From positions 1 through 52,781 of the forward strand of contig JBEANQ010000001.1 in assembly GCA_041165345.1 (NCBI GenBank): a stretch of DNA of 52,781 bases. The letters are read 5' to 3'. The notes under the pieces are model-generated. The model worked only from the letters and a program-made list of their open reading frames with translations, did not search any database and had not been told where the DNA came from. The translations under genes and the position numbers were made by a program. The stretch's first letter is position 1; the number at the start of each line of letters is the position of its first letter. The DNA is from JBBKWH01 sp041165345 (GTDB lineage Bacteria; Pseudomonadota; Gammaproteobacteria; Pseudomonadales; Moraxellaceae). Positions 30,846 to 40,757 of the stretch are shown piece after piece.

Positions 30846-33065
30846 ATGACCAGTCTGATCAATGCCGCGACCGAGAGCCGCTCGGTCGCCGAATTCACCG
30901 AACAGGCGTATCTCAACTACGCCATGTACGTCATCATGGATCGCGCCTTGCCACATGTGGCCGACGGCTTAAAGCCGGTGCAACGGCGCATTGTGTATGC
31001 CATGAGCGAGCTGGGTCTCAAAAACAGTGGCAAACCGAAAAAATCAGCGCGTACCGTTGGTGACGTGCTGGGCAAGTATCATCCACATGGTGACTCGGCC
31101 TGTTATGAAGCCATGGTGTTGATGGCGCAGCCGTTTAGCTACCGCTATCCGTTGGTTGAAGGCCAAGGCAACTGGGGTTCGCCCGACGACCCCAAATCGT
31201 TTGCCGCCATGCGCTACACCGAAGCCAAACTCTCGGCCTATAGCGACACCCTGCTGGCCGAATTGGGGCATGGCACGGTGGACTGGCAAGACAACTTTGA
31301 TGGCTCGATGCAAGAGCCGGTCACATTGCCTGCACGTTTGCCCAATATCTTGTTGAATGGCACCACCGGTATTGCGGTGGGCATGGCGACCGACATTCCG
31401 CCGCATAACCTGCGTGAAGTGGTCAAAGGCACCATCGCACTGCTAAAAAACCCAGACTTAACTGACGAAAAACTCGCCGCGTTTATTCCTGCGCCAGACC
31501 TGCCGACCCGTGCCGAAATCATCACCTCACCTGAAGACCTGCTGAAAATTCAAACCACAGGGCGTGGCAGCTACCGGATGCGGGCGGTGTATACGGTCGA
31601 TAAAAACGAAATCATCATCAGCGAACTGCCGTATCAGGTGTCTGGCAACAAGATCTTGACCCAAATTGCCGATCAAATGACCGCGAAAAAGTTGCCATTG
31701 GTGACTGACCTGCGTGATGAATCTGATCACGAATACCCCACCCGTCTGGTGATTGTGCTGCGCTCTAACCGTGTTGATGCCGACGCCTTGATGAGCCATT
31801 TGTTTGCCACCACCGAGCTAGAGTCGAGCTACCGCGTTAACCTCAACATGATTGGCCTAAACGGTCGGCCACAGGTTAAGTCGGTGCGTGAGATCCTGCT
31901 GGAATGGCTTGAGGTTCGGCAAAGTACCGTGCGCCGTCGCTTGACCCATGCACTGAATAAAATTGAAAAACGCCTGCATTTGCTGGCTGGTTTATTGATT
32001 GCCTATTTAAACGTTGACGAAGTGATTCGGATTATTCGTGAAGAAGATGAGCCGAAAGCGCTACTGATGCAGACCTTTGCGCTAGATGCGGTGCAAGCCG
32101 ATGCCATTTTAGATTTAAAGCTACGCCACTTGGCACGCTTAGAAGAAATGGAATTGCGCCGTGAGCAAGACGGCTTGACCGCTGAGCAAGCACGGATTCA
32201 AGAGCAACTACAAAATCCCGACGCGCTCAAAAAACTGATCATTGATGAACTCAACGCCGACGCCAAAAAATACGGCGATGACCGTCGCTCGCCCCTCACG
32301 GTGCGTGCCGCTGCGGTTGAACTCAAAGAATCTGACTTAATGCCCGCCGAAGCCATTACCGTGGTGCTGTCACAAGCCGGTTGGGTGCGTGCGGCCAAAG
32401 GGGCGGACGTTGATGCCAGTGCGCTCAACTACCGTGCCGGTGACGGCTACTTGAGCCATGTCAGTGGCAAAAGTAACCAGCGTGTCTATGTGTTGGACTC
32501 AACAGGGCGCAGTTATGGCCTTGCCGCCGCTGCCTTGCCGTCGGCGCGTAGTTTGGGCGAGCCGCTGACCAGCAAGCTTGCACCCCCTGCCGGTAGTCGC
32601 TTTGTGGAAGTCTTGATGGGTGATGACGACCAAGCGCTATTATTGGCTGGTGACAATGGCTATGGTTTTATTGGCAGTGTGGGGGCGTTAGACAGCAACG
32701 CCAAAGCGGGTAAAGCCGTGGTCAGCTTGGGTGATGGGGCAGCGCTCATGCCCACCTTAGCGATTGCCGCAGATGCCGAGCGGATCGCTGTCTTGTCGTC
32801 TAGTGGCCGATTGTTAGTGTTTAAGCGGAGCGAATTGCCAGTGATGGGCAAGGGCAAAGGCAATAAACTCATGCAATTGGAATTGGGTGAAGTCATTACC
32901 GCCATGGCCGCCCTGCGCCCCAACGACGCCTTGGTGCTGATTGCAGGCAATCGCCCATTGACTCTAAAAGAAGCCGACATTGCCCATTACAGTGGCAAAC
33001 GCGGTTTGCGTGGTCATTTGTTGCCGCGAGGGTATCAAAAAGCCAATCAAATGCAGGCGGGTTAA
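30846..33065 (+). CDS. parC: DNA topoisomerase IV subunit A
   Basis: A 739-residue breakage-reunion subunit of topoisomerase IV. The N-terminal domain has NYAMYVIMDRALPHVADGLK, the quinolone-resistance region KYHPHGDSACYEAM with Ser84 and Glu88 (equivalent to E. coli Ser80 and Glu84, both the sensitive form), and the catalytic Tyr124 in MRYTEA. The C-terminal domain has degenerate beta-propeller blades (SGKSNQRVYVLDSTGRSYG and others). Length is close to E. coli (752). Its partner parE is 19 kb away on the same strand. No strong ribosome binding site is visible before the ATG. Confidence 0.97.
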   Translation: MTSLINAATESRSVAEFTEQAYLNYAMYVIMDRALPHVADGLKPVQRRIVYAMSELGLKNSGKPKKSARTVGDVLGKYHPHGDSACYEAMVLMAQPFSYRYPLVEGQGNWGSPDDPKSFAAMRYTEAKLSAYSDTLLAELGHGTVDWQDNFDGSMQEPVTLPARLPNILLNGTTGIAVGMATDIPPHNLREVVKGTIALLKNPDLTDEKLAAFIPAPDLPTRAEIITSPEDLLKIQTTGRGSYRMRAVYTVDKNEIIISELPYQVSGNKILTQIADQMTAKKLPLVTDLRDESDHEYPTRLVIVLRSNRVDADALMSHLFATTELESSYRVNLNMIGLNGRPQVKSVREILLEWLEVRQSTVRRRLTHALNKIEKRLHLLAGLLIAYLNVDEVIRIIREEDEPKALLMQTFALDAVQADAILDLKLRHLARLEEMELRREQDGLTAEQARIQEQLQNPDALKKLIIDELNADAKKYGDDRRSPLTVRAAAVELKESDLMPAEAITVVLSQAGWVRAAKGADVDASALNYRAGDGYLSHVSGKSNQRVYVLDSTGRSYGLAAAALPSARSLGEPLTSKLAPPAGSRFVEVLMGDDDQALLLAGDNGYGFIGSVGALDSNAKAGKAVVSLGDGAALMPTLAIAADAERIAVLSSSGRLLVFKRSELPVMGKGKGNKLMQLELGEVITAMAALRPNDALVLIAGNRPLTLKEADIAHYSGKRGLRGHLLPRGYQKANQMQAG

Positions 33066-33193
33066 CGGGTCAGACACCACGTTCGGTCATGCAAAGGTTG
33101 CCTTTTGGGTGATGGTGTGAAAGATTCAGTCCGATACCAACAATAGCTCGGACAGGATCGTTCGACATTACTCCCTAGGGTAGGAGCATACCG

Positions 33194-34495
33194 TTGAATA
33201 CCAGTGGGCCGTCGTCATCTGCACCAGCCGCAACACCAGCGGTTGATCCGCCAGCCACCGACCACGCTGCCGAAGCGATTGGTCATTTGTCACCACAAGT
33301 GGTGCAATACATCCGTGAACTGCTCGACCATCGTGGGCTGACCTTAAGGTTTGCCTACGAATCATTAGAGTCCCTGTTTTTAGCGCAGCGTAGTCGTGAG
33401 TACCGAACGCTGGTGCGTCCGGTTTGGCCGATGATGCTCATCATGTATGTCATGCTCATGGGCATGGCAGTACAGTTTTTTCCGACTGACGTGTTTTCTC
33501 AGCAGGGCTTATATCTCAAGCTGTTGCTGATACCAGGTTTATTTTCCCTGCTGTCTGCATTGCTACTGCCTCAGCATCGCCGTCTGGCGCGACATTTTGA
33601 ATTGATCATTACGCTTGCGGGTGGTTTATTGCTGGTGCTGTTATTGCTGGCTGTATTTTGTGCAGTCACGCTTGATTTTGCTTTTCATGCCAGCGTCAAC
33701 GTCAACATGATGATCATGCTAACAGCCTTTGCCTCACGCGTTCGAGTTTCTGCCTTTATCTTGATGGTGGTGGGCGCAACGGGTACAGCACTATTAACCG
33801 CGTTGGTCATCCATGCCCATGTGGACTGGCTCAAGATGGGGCATTTTTTGCTGTTGTATTGCACGGTCGTTATCTTTGTCATGTCATTGATTGAGGCCAA
33901 AGATCGCTTGGCATTTTTGCAAACATTGATCTTGTCACAACAAGCCAATCAACTGGATCAGTTGAATCAACAACTGGTGCGTGTGGCGCGTGAAGACGTG
34001 TTGAGTGGTTTACCCAACCGTCAAGCCTTTGATGAGCTGTTTCATCGTGAGTGGGAGCGTACTCGCCGTGATCAACAGCCTTTGGCATTGGTATATATCG
34101 ATCTCGATTATTTTAAATTGTACAACGACAACTATGGTCATTTGGCGGGTGATGCTGCCTTGCAAGAGGTGGCAGTGGTACTCAGAGAAGCCTTACTACG
34201 ACCCGCAGACCAAGCCTGCCGCTATGGCGGTGAAGCCTTTATGCTGATTTTGCCCAATACAACCCTTAAGGGGGCAACCGAGGTTGCCAGACGAGTGATT
34301 GCTGCTGTGGATCGCTTGGCCATGGAGCATCGCTGGTCACAAGTGGCTGCACATTTGACCGTCAGTGCTGGCGTGGCAACCTCCATTGACGAAGACACCA
34401 ACGAGCTACAGTTTTTGCGTCGAGTTGACAATGCATTGTATCTGGCAAAACGAGATGGCCGTCACCGCTTTTTTGTTGATACATATTCCTGTTAG
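33194..34495 (+). CDS. Membrane GGDEF-domain protein with degenerate GGEAF motif
   Basis: A 433-residue protein with an N-terminal disordered part, about six membrane segments (80-230) and a C-terminal GGDEF domain. The domain retains the metal-binding Asp303 in YIDLDYFK and the RxxD inhibitory site (Arg336 to Asp339), but the signature is GGEAF (345-349): the fourth residue, Glu in GGEEF, is Ala. The codons at 34226-34240 read clearly. That Glu is needed in diguanylate cyclases such as WspR, so cyclase activity is probably lost or weak while the c-di-GMP site remains, suggesting a receptor role. The start is TTG at 33194 with AGGAG seven bases upstream. Confidence 0.9.
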   Translation: MNTSGPSSSAPAATPAVDPPATDHAAEAIGHLSPQVVQYIRELLDHRGLTLRFAYESLESLFLAQRSREYRTLVRPVWPMMLIMYVMLMGMAVQFFPTDVFSQQGLYLKLLLIPGLFSLLSALLLPQHRRLARHFELIITLAGGLLLVLLLLAVFCAVTLDFAFHASVNVNMMIMLTAFASRVRVSAFILMVVGATGTALLTALVIHAHVDWLKMGHFLLLYCTVVIFVMSLIEAKDRLAFLQTLILSQQANQLDQLNQQLVRVAREDVLSGLPNRQAFDELFHREWERTRRDQQPLALVYIDLDYFKLYNDNYGHLAGDAALQEVAVVLREALLRPADQACRYGGEAFMLILPNTTLKGATEVARRVIAAVDRLAMEHRWSQVAAHLTVSAGVATSIDEDTNELQFLRRVDNALYLAKRDGRHRFFVDTYSC

Positions 34496-34591
34496 GATTC
34501 GCATTGACTGAATCAGCACAAAACGCTTTCGGGATGGTCAATCCACCCAATGCTCCACACAGTCTTATTCGAATCGATCTGGAGAGATCCC

Positions 34592-36262
34592 ATGGAAAAA
34601 ATTTGGCTTGATACCTATAAAGCCTCCGGAATTGCCCCAGAAGTGGTGCGACCTGCAGATAACACCTCTTTGGTCGATATCTTCGAAAGCAATTTCCAAA
34701 AATATGGTAGCCGCGATGCGTTTGTATGTATGGATAAGCGCATTACTTTTCGTGAGTTAGATGGAGCCAGTCGTCAATTTGCTGCGTACTTACAGTCACT
34801 GGGTTTAAAAAAAGGCGCACGTGTGGCAGTGATGTTGCCCAACGTGTTGCAATATCCAATCGCGGCCGTAGCGATTTTGCGTGCGGGCTATGTACTGGTC
34901 AACGTTAACCCGTTGTATACCGCCCGCGAACTTGAGCACCAACTCAAAGACTCTGGCTCTGAAGTCCTGATTATTCTTGATAAATTTGCCACGGTTTATC
35001 AGCATATTGCCAATAATACGCCAGTTCGTCATGTCGTCGTGGCCTCTGTGGGTGACCTGTTGGGTTTCCCCAAAGGCCTGATCGTCAACACAGTATTGCG
35101 TCGAGTGCGTAAAGAAATTCCAGCATGGTCGATTTCAGGGCATGTGCTGTTTAACAAAGCCTTGTCGCGTGGCAAGGGCAAAAAATATACTCGACCACAA
35201 TTGGTCTTGAATGACACCGCCGTCTTGCAATACACCGGTGGCACAACGGGTGTGTCTAAGGGTGCAGAGCTGACGCATAGCAACCTTGTATCCAACTTAA
35301 TGCAAGTCGATGCCATGTTCGAAATTGCGTTTGGTAAAGAGGCACCTGCGGATCAAGTGATTCTGTGTGCATTGCCGCTGTACCATATTTTTGCCTTTAT
35401 GGTCTGTGCCATGTATGGCATGTACAAAGGCAGTCTTAACCTGCTTGTACCAAACCCGCGTGACATTCCAGGGCTGGTTAAAGAAGTGGGTAAATATCAG
35501 CCGTCGTTCTTCCCCGCAGTCAACACCTTGTTTAATGCTTTGGTGCACAACGCTGACTTCCAAAAGCTTGATCATTCCAAAATGAAAATGGCCATGGGTG
35601 GCGGCATGGCTGTTTTGCCATCCACAGCAGAAGCATGGCAAAAAATTACCGGTCGCCCGATTATTGAAGGCTACGGTTTGTCCGAAACATCGCCGGTTGC
35701 CACGGCCAACCCGCCAGACATTAAAGCGTACACCGGTACCATTGGCATTCCGTTGCCATCAACCGAAGTGGCCATTATGGATGACGATGGCAATACCGTT
35801 GCTTTGGGCGAGCGTGGCGAAATTGCCATTCGTGGCCCACAGGTGATGCGTGGCTACTGGCAACGTCCTGAAGAAACCGACAAGGTGATGACCAGTGATG
35901 GTTTTTTCCGCACCGGTGACATTGGGGTGATGGATGACAAGGGCTACATCAAAATTGTTGATCGCAAAAAAGACATGATTTTGGTGTCGGGTTTTAACGT
36001 CTATCCAGCGGAAATTGAAGAGGTGATTACCAAGCACCCTAAAGTGCTGGAAGCTGCTGCGATTGGTGTACAAGATGACAAGAGTGGTGAAGTGCCGAAG
36101 CTGTTTATTGTCAAAAGTGATGCCAGTTTGACGGAAGCTGAAGTGCGTGACTTCTGCCGTGAAAATCTAACGGGCTATAAGCAACCCCGTTTTATTGAGT
36201 TTATTGCCGAGTTGCCAAAATCACCAGTGGGTAAAATTTTGCGCAAAGAGTTGCGTAAATAA
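34592..36262 (+). CDS. fadD: Long-chain-fatty-acid-CoA ligase
   Basis: A 556-residue acyl-CoA synthetase activating long-chain fatty acids for beta-oxidation. The ANL superfamily motifs are present: YTGGTTGVSKGAELTH, GYGLSETSP, DGFFRTGDIG, and the C-terminal SPVGKILRKELR with the catalytic Lys. Opening MEKIWLDTYKASGIAPEV matches FadD. The ATG at 34592 has GGAG upstream; an ATG 14 codons earlier (34550) lacks support. It may use fatty acids released by the secreted lipase. A terminator follows. Confidence 0.96.
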   Translation: MEKIWLDTYKASGIAPEVVRPADNTSLVDIFESNFQKYGSRDAFVCMDKRITFRELDGASRQFAAYLQSLGLKKGARVAVMLPNVLQYPIAAVAILRAGYVLVNVNPLYTARELEHQLKDSGSEVLIILDKFATVYQHIANNTPVRHVVVASVGDLLGFPKGLIVNTVLRRVRKEIPAWSISGHVLFNKALSRGKGKKYTRPQLVLNDTAVLQYTGGTTGVSKGAELTHSNLVSNLMQVDAMFEIAFGKEAPADQVILCALPLYHIFAFMVCAMYGMYKGSLNLLVPNPRDIPGLVKEVGKYQPSFFPAVNTLFNALVHNADFQKLDHSKMKMAMGGGMAVLPSTAEAWQKITGRPIIEGYGLSETSPVATANPPDIKAYTGTIGIPLPSTEVAIMDDDGNTVALGERGEIAIRGPQVMRGYWQRPEETDKVMTSDGFFRTGDIGVMDDKGYIKIVDRKKDMILVSGFNVYPAEIEEVITKHPKVLEAAAIGVQDDKSGEVPKLFIVKSDASLTEAEVRDFCRENLTGYKQPRFIEFIAELPKSPVGKILRKELRK

Positions 36263-36285
36263 AACGGGTGAATGCTAGGGACAAG

Positions 36286-36310
36286 AAAGCAGCCTTATGG
36301 CTGCTTTTTT
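36286..36310 (+). terminator. fadD intrinsic terminator
   Basis: AAAGCAGCC-TTAT-GGCTGCTTT followed by T, 23 bases after the stop. Confidence 0.93.
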
Positions 36311-36357
36311 GGGGTTGTTTGTAAGAGGCATCAGGGTCTGTGTGAAGGGCAATCGGC

Positions 36358-36570
36358 CTATAAACTGCGCTGCATCCACCAAATAATAATTTCTTTAATG
36401 ATGTAGCTAATAAAGCCACCACCTAACACCAAAAACATCATGAGTGTTCCAAAACGTCCTGCTTTAGAGGCTTTGGCCAGATCCCAAATAATAAAAAACA
36501 AAAACATCAAGACCAGCGGCACACCAACGCCCATACCGATTTTGGTGACCATTTCATCGGTGAGTTCCAT
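36358..36570 (-). CDS. DUF2788 family membrane protein
   Basis: A 70-residue protein with two membrane segments (about residues 14-30 and 41-62) and the order MELTDEMVTKIGMGVGVPLV, AKASKAGRFGTLMMF, ISYIIKEIIIWW, which I associate with DUF2788. Function unknown. An AGGG site precedes the ATG. It lies downstream of the PhzF gene on the same strand and may be co-transcribed. Confidence 0.88.
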   Translation of the reverse strand: MELTDEMVTKIGMGVGVPLVLMFLFFIIWDLAKASKAGRFGTLMMFLVLGGGFISYIIKEIIIWWMQRSL

Positions 36571-36641
36571 ACGACCCTACTCAGCTTGCGTCAGGTCATT
36601 AGCATAACGCAGCAAACGACGGCTGTGTGAGTGCTGGGGCG

Positions 36642-37454
36642 TTATAGTCCTAAATGGTCAAGCGTGTCAGCATGAATCCAGCTACTGCTGTACAGGCGAC
36701 AGCGTCCAGTCAAGCTGACGCGGCCATGTCCCACTTCAACAGTAATGGCACCTCCTCGTTTGGAGGCCTGCCAGCCAATGACGCGTTGCCGCTCTAGACG
36801 AACACACCAATAAGGACCCAGTGCGCAGTGGGCGGAACCCGTGGCGGGGTCTTCATTAATGCCCACACGCGGGGCAAAAAAACGACTAATGAAGTCGTAT
36901 TCGCCTAAACCTGGTGCGGTTAAAATCACCCCGCGACCGGGTAAGCGCGAGAGACTGGTCATGTCAGGGTCTGCGGTGAGCACCATTTCTGGGTCGTCGT
37001 AGACCACCAACCAATCAGCCCCAAAAAAGACGTCACTAAAGCCACTTGGGATGGCATTGGCCAGTAGTAAGGGTGGGGTTTCAACACGGCGCTGTGGTTG
37101 CACCGGAAAATCCATGCATAGGCCATCTGGACGCAATACAACCGGCAATGTGCCGTGTTTTTTAGTATGAAAGGTCACCTGTCGCACTTGATGGTCTACA
37201 AAAACAGCATAAGCCGCAGCAAGTGTGGCATGGCCGCATAAATCCACTTCGGTCACTGGTGTAAACCAACGAATATGAAAGTGTTCGGGCATGTCCTGTA
37301 TGGGAGTGATAAAGGCGGTTTCCGACAGATTGTGTTGTGCGGCAATGCGCTGCATGAGGTCGTCTGGCAGCAGTTGGGCACAATGAATCACGGCGGCTGG
37401 ATTACCTGAAAAAGGTAGGCTGGTGGTAAAGGCGTCAATCAAATCCAGTTTCAT
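36642..37454 (-). CDS. PhzF family epimerase/isomerase
   Basis: A 270-residue protein of the PhzF/DapF-like fold. The catalytic Glu45 lies in NLSETAF; other family marks are GNPAAVI near residue 17, HIRWFTPVTEVDLCGHATLAA and GINEDPATGSAHCALGPYW. PhzF proteins isomerise phenazine precursors or act on unknown metabolites; this is not in a phenazine cluster, so the substrate is unknown. It follows the kinase/phosphatase gene on the same strand with 31 bases between, so co-transcription is plausible. GAGG precedes the ATG. Confidence 0.93.
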   Translation of the reverse strand: MKLDLIDAFTTSLPFSGNPAAVIHCAQLLPDDLMQRIAAQHNLSETAFITPIQDMPEHFHIRWFTPVTEVDLCGHATLAAAYAVFVDHQVRQVTFHTKKHGTLPVVLRPDGLCMDFPVQPQRRVETPPLLLANAIPSGFSDVFFGADWLVVYDDPEMVLTADPDMTSLSRLPGRGVILTAPGLGEYDFISRFFAPRVGINEDPATGSAHCALGPYWCVRLERQRVIGWQASKRGGAITVEVGHGRVSLTGRCRLYSSSWIHADTLDHLGL

Positions 37455-37485
37455 GGGGCCTCAACACATTAAGTAGACATGTTCA

Positions 37486-39174
37486 TTAGGGTTTAAACCA
37501 GATCATCAGCCAAATCAGATGTCCGATCAATAACAAGATGCTGGTCGCCTGCCAAAACCTGACCGGTGACTGTTCAATCAAGGGTTGGCGTGGTCGGGAC
37601 AGGTTGGGGTTAGGCCGCTCAAGGTCGGCCATAAACTCACCCAAATCAGTATAACGATGATTGACGTCGAGGTGTGCAGCACGCATGAGTGCGGCGTCCA
37701 TCCATGCCGGAATATGCGGATTATATTGGCTAGCAGGTGTGTAGTAGAGTTGGTTAAACATGCTCGGGTCATTGGCGTTAGCATAGTCATTGCCATATGG
37801 AAAATGCCCTGTCAGTAGCTCATAAATGCTGATAGCCAATGCAAATTGGTCGGCTCGTCCATCAATGGGCTGCCCCAGTGCATATTCGGGAGCAGCGTAT
37901 TCATAGGCACCGGGTCGGCTGCGTTCGTCGTTAATGCTACCCACGCGGGCGCTGCCAAGGTCGATCAGTTTAACGCGGCCATCCTCTAACAAAATCAAGT
38001 TATCGGGTTTTACGTCTTGGTGCAGGGTTTCGCGGCGGTGCAGGGCGCGGAGGGCACGCACAACGGGGCGTACAAAGCCAATCACCGTTTGTACGGGGGC
38101 ATCGGGGTTGCGTTGCCGCCAGACCCGCAGGTTACAACCGGATAAATATTCTTGAATGAGATACAAAAATTTTCGGTTGGGATCGGGACTAAAGGTGCGT
38201 ACCACGTCGGGATGTTCGATTCGCTGACCAATCCAGTCTTCACGCATAAACGCTTGCAGGGCTTCGACATCTTGCGCCAATTGTGGCGAAGGCGCTTTGA
38301 GTACCACTTGTAAGCCATCTGATTCGCGTTCGGCTTGGTAGACGGTGCTGCGCGCATTGGCATGCAGTTCACGCACAATTCGATAGCCATCTATACGTTG
38401 CCCCGCGTTGAGCAGATCTGGCAGGGGCGGCAGGTGGTAGTCTGGTTGGGTGTCATGTAAATCGGTGTCAACATGCTCAACATCAATCAGTAACGCACTT
38501 TGGTTGTCATTGCTTTGGCGGTGAATCGCCAGTTGAAAAATTTGATCAATACACAGGTCACGGTCGGCAAGTCGGAGCAGTTCGGCTAGTTTGGCAGCCG
38601 GAATAAAGCCATGAATGCCATCAGTGGACAGTAAAAATCGGTCACCTGCTTGTACGTCAACTTTGCGGTAGTCCACGTCAATGCGGCCTTCCATGCCCAA
38701 AGCGCGGGTCAGTTGATTGCTGCCCATCCCACGAATCACATGATCATTGGTTAGGCATTCAAGTTGTTGTTGCCGAAAGCGCCAGACGCGTGAGTCACCC
38801 ACATGAAAAATATGGGCGCTTTCACCTTGAATGACAACGGTGCTAAAGGTGGTGAGATGGCTGTTATGGGCTTCGTACAGGTAGTGCTGGCTTTGACCAG
38901 CCAGCCAGCGATGAATGCCTTCAATGACGCGATAGCCGGCGGTTTGAATAGACCAATGTGGGTCGGTGGCAAAAAAATCGGCACAAAAACTATGCGTGGC
39001 GATGACGGCTGCTTCACCCCCTCGTCGAGCCACACTGACGCCATCAGCAACGCTGGCAATGGCGGTTCGGCCAGCGCGACCTTGTCCTGTGGGCAGATGA
39101 ACACAAACGGCATCATCATTTTGGGTTTTTGGCCCCATGTCACTACGTTGGGCTGTTTGAACGATTAGCGACAT
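37486..39174 (-). CDS. PP2C-type phosphatase/Ser-Thr kinase fusion
   Basis: A 562-residue protein. Residues 1-240 are a PP2C phosphatase: SVADGVSVARRGGEAA, HVGDSRVWRF and LLSTDGIHGFI carry the metal-binding aspartates. Residues about 265-525 are a protein kinase: YRIVRELHANARSTVY (the Gly loop lacks the usual glycines), VVLKAPS, HQDVKPDNLILL (catalytic loop) and LIDLGSARV (DLG for DFG). The last 20-25 residues are a membrane segment (ILLLIGHLIWLMIWF). Such bifunctional proteins accompany narK-type transporters in Pseudomonas and relatives and probably tune nitrate transport by phosphorylation; the target is unproven. ATG at 39174, with GTG at 39177 as alternative. Confidence 0.9.
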   Translation of the reverse strand: MSLIVQTAQRSDMGPKTQNDDAVCVHLPTGQGRAGRTAIASVADGVSVARRGGEAAVIATHSFCADFFATDPHWSIQTAGYRVIEGIHRWLAGQSQHYLYEAHNSHLTTFSTVVIQGESAHIFHVGDSRVWRFRQQQLECLTNDHVIRGMGSNQLTRALGMEGRIDVDYRKVDVQAGDRFLLSTDGIHGFIPAAKLAELLRLADRDLCIDQIFQLAIHRQSNDNQSALLIDVEHVDTDLHDTQPDYHLPPLPDLLNAGQRIDGYRIVRELHANARSTVYQAERESDGLQVVLKAPSPQLAQDVEALQAFMREDWIGQRIEHPDVVRTFSPDPNRKFLYLIQEYLSGCNLRVWRQRNPDAPVQTVIGFVRPVVRALRALHRRETLHQDVKPDNLILLEDGRVKLIDLGSARVGSINDERSRPGAYEYAAPEYALGQPIDGRADQFALAISIYELLTGHFPYGNDYANANDPSMFNQLYYTPASQYNPHIPAWMDAALMRAAHLDVNHRYTDLGEFMADLERPNPNLSRPRQPLIEQSPVRFWQATSILLLIGHLIWLMIWFKP

Positions 39175-39223
39175 CACAGACTCACGGGCAAAAATAGCAG
39201 TAAAAAATAGTCAATCAATTGGC

Positions 39224-39248
39224 AAAAAAACGCCCAGCGAACTGGGCG
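39224..39248 (-). terminator. Intrinsic terminator between narK and the kinase/phosphatase gene
   Basis: On the minus strand CGCCCAG-TTCG-CTGGGCG is followed by seven T. It lies 50 bases upstream of the kinase gene and should attenuate transcription out of narK. Confidence 0.92.
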
Positions 39249-39278
39249 AGTGTGCAACGTTTTACATGGGTTTGTCGA

Positions 39279-40757
39279 TCAATGAACGGCGATTTTCTCA
39301 ATCGTGCCGTCTTCACGCACTTCGATCATGTGACCTTGGGGTTCATCCAAGAACAGTGAGCCGATAAAGGCTGCACCTGCAAAACAGGCCAAAGTCCAAA
39401 AGAAACCTACGGGTGTGATCATGGAGAAGATGGTCAGGAACAATACGCCACCCACGTTGCCATAGGCACCTGCCATGCCAGCAATTTGACCGGTCATGCG
39501 GCGTTGAATCAACGGGACGACCGAATACACTGCGCCACAGGCTGCTTGTACAAAGACGGATGTGCCCAAGACGATCAGCACTGCACCTGCCAATGGCAAT
39601 TGCCATGCCATCATGTTTGACATCAACACGTAACCAATGGTTTGACCAATCAACGCGACCATCAAAACTTTACGACGACCCACGGCATCTGAAATAAAGC
39701 CGCCACCTGGCCGTGCAAACAGGTTCATGACCGCAAAGCAACCTGCGGTTAGACCTGCAACCGTGGTGCTGATGCCATAGTTGGCAATGAAGTATTTCGG
39801 CAGCATCGAGACCACCGCCAACTCTGAACCAAAGCAGGCCATATACGCCAAGTTTAAAATGGCGACTTGCTTAAACTTATAGCCACCCAAATGCGGTTGA
39901 GCGACATAGTTGCTGGCAAACAGGTGTTTGTTGACTTGCCAAATTTTAATGTACTGATACACCGCCAACGCCAACACCACGCCATAGGCGATTAGGGTTT
40001 GGCTATCGGTCAGCAGCTTTAATCCTGCTGGAGACAAGCGCCATGACAGTAAGGCCAAGGTGGCATACAGTGGGGCGGTCATGAGGGCATAAAAGAAGAA
40101 ATCGCTTTTGGTGCTGACTTCAAGGCCACCGGCTTTTTTGGGTTTAAAGTAGGTTGCGCCTTCTGGGGTGTCACGAACGCCACGATAAAACACAAACGAG
40201 TAGATGATCGCAATGACACCAGTGGTGGCAATCGCATAGCGCCAGCCATCATCACCGCCAAAGGCTAAGGCCAAGAACGGCATCGACATAGAGGCCACTG
40301 CTGCACCAAAATTGCCCCAACCGCCATAAATGCCTTCAGCGGAGCCAACTTCGCGCGCTGGAAACCATTCTGAGATCAAGCGAATGCCAACCACAAAGCC
40401 TGCACCGACAAAACCGAGCAGAAAGCGACTAATCGCTAGCCATTCAAAGCTTTGTGCAGCAGCAAAGAGAAAGCATAGTAAACCACTGATAAACAACAAT
40501 GCACTGTAGGCTTTGCGTGGGCCATAACGGTCAACCAACACGCCAATCAAGATACGAGCAGGGATGGTCAGGGCGACGTTGAGCATCAAAATGGTTTTGA
40601 CTTGTGGTTCAGTCAACCCAAAATACTTTTGGATGGTTGGCATGAGGGACGCATGGGCAAACCAAATCAAAAAGGTGACAAAGAATGCAAACCATGTGTA
40701 GTGCAGGGTTTTTATTCGAGCAAGTTTAAAGTCGAATAGCGGTAAGCGGCTGGCCAA
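39279..40757 (-). CDS. narK: NarK-family nitrate/nitrite transporter
   Basis: A major facilitator with about 12 membrane segments, of 492 residues from the chosen start. The NarK signatures are visible: the first-half motif GFVGAGFVVGIRLISEWFPAREVGSAEGIYGGWGNFGAAV and the second-half counterpart GQIAGMAGAYGNVGGVLF, each Gly-rich, and HYTWFAFFVTFLIWFAHA in helix 1. It would import nitrate and/or export nitrite. The start is uncertain: the frame opens at a TTG at 40811, but GGGGA six bases before the TTG at 40757 gives a better site; no ATG is suitably placed. No nitrate reductase genes are in the window. It is upstream of the PP2C/kinase gene. Confidence 0.9.
   Translation of the reverse strand: MASRLPLFDFKLARIKTLHYTWFAFFVTFLIWFAHASLMPTIQKYFGLTEPQVKTILMLNVALTIPARILIGVLVDRYGPRKAYSALLFISGLLCFLFAAAQSFEWLAISRFLLGFVGAGFVVGIRLISEWFPAREVGSAEGIYGGWGNFGAAVASMSMPFLALAFGGDDGWRYAIATTGVIAIIYSFVFYRGVRDTPEGATYFKPKKAGGLEVSTKSDFFFYALMTAPLYATLALLSWRLSPAGLKLLTDSQTLIAYGVVLALAVYQYIKIWQVNKHLFASNYVAQPHLGGYKFKQVAILNLAYMACFGSELAVVSMLPKYFIANYGISTTVAGLTAGCFAVMNLFARPGGGFISDAVGRRKVLMVALIGQTIGYVLMSNMMAWQLPLAGAVLIVLGTSVFVQAACGAVYSVVPLIQRRMTGQIAGMAGAYGNVGGVLFLTIFSMITPVGFFWTLACFAGAAFIGSLFLDEPQGHMIEVREDGTIEKIAVH

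Noticed and set aside
30846..31300. Quinolone resistance substitution in parC
   Set aside because: Ser84 and Glu88 are the sensitive-form residues; nothing unusual is seen.
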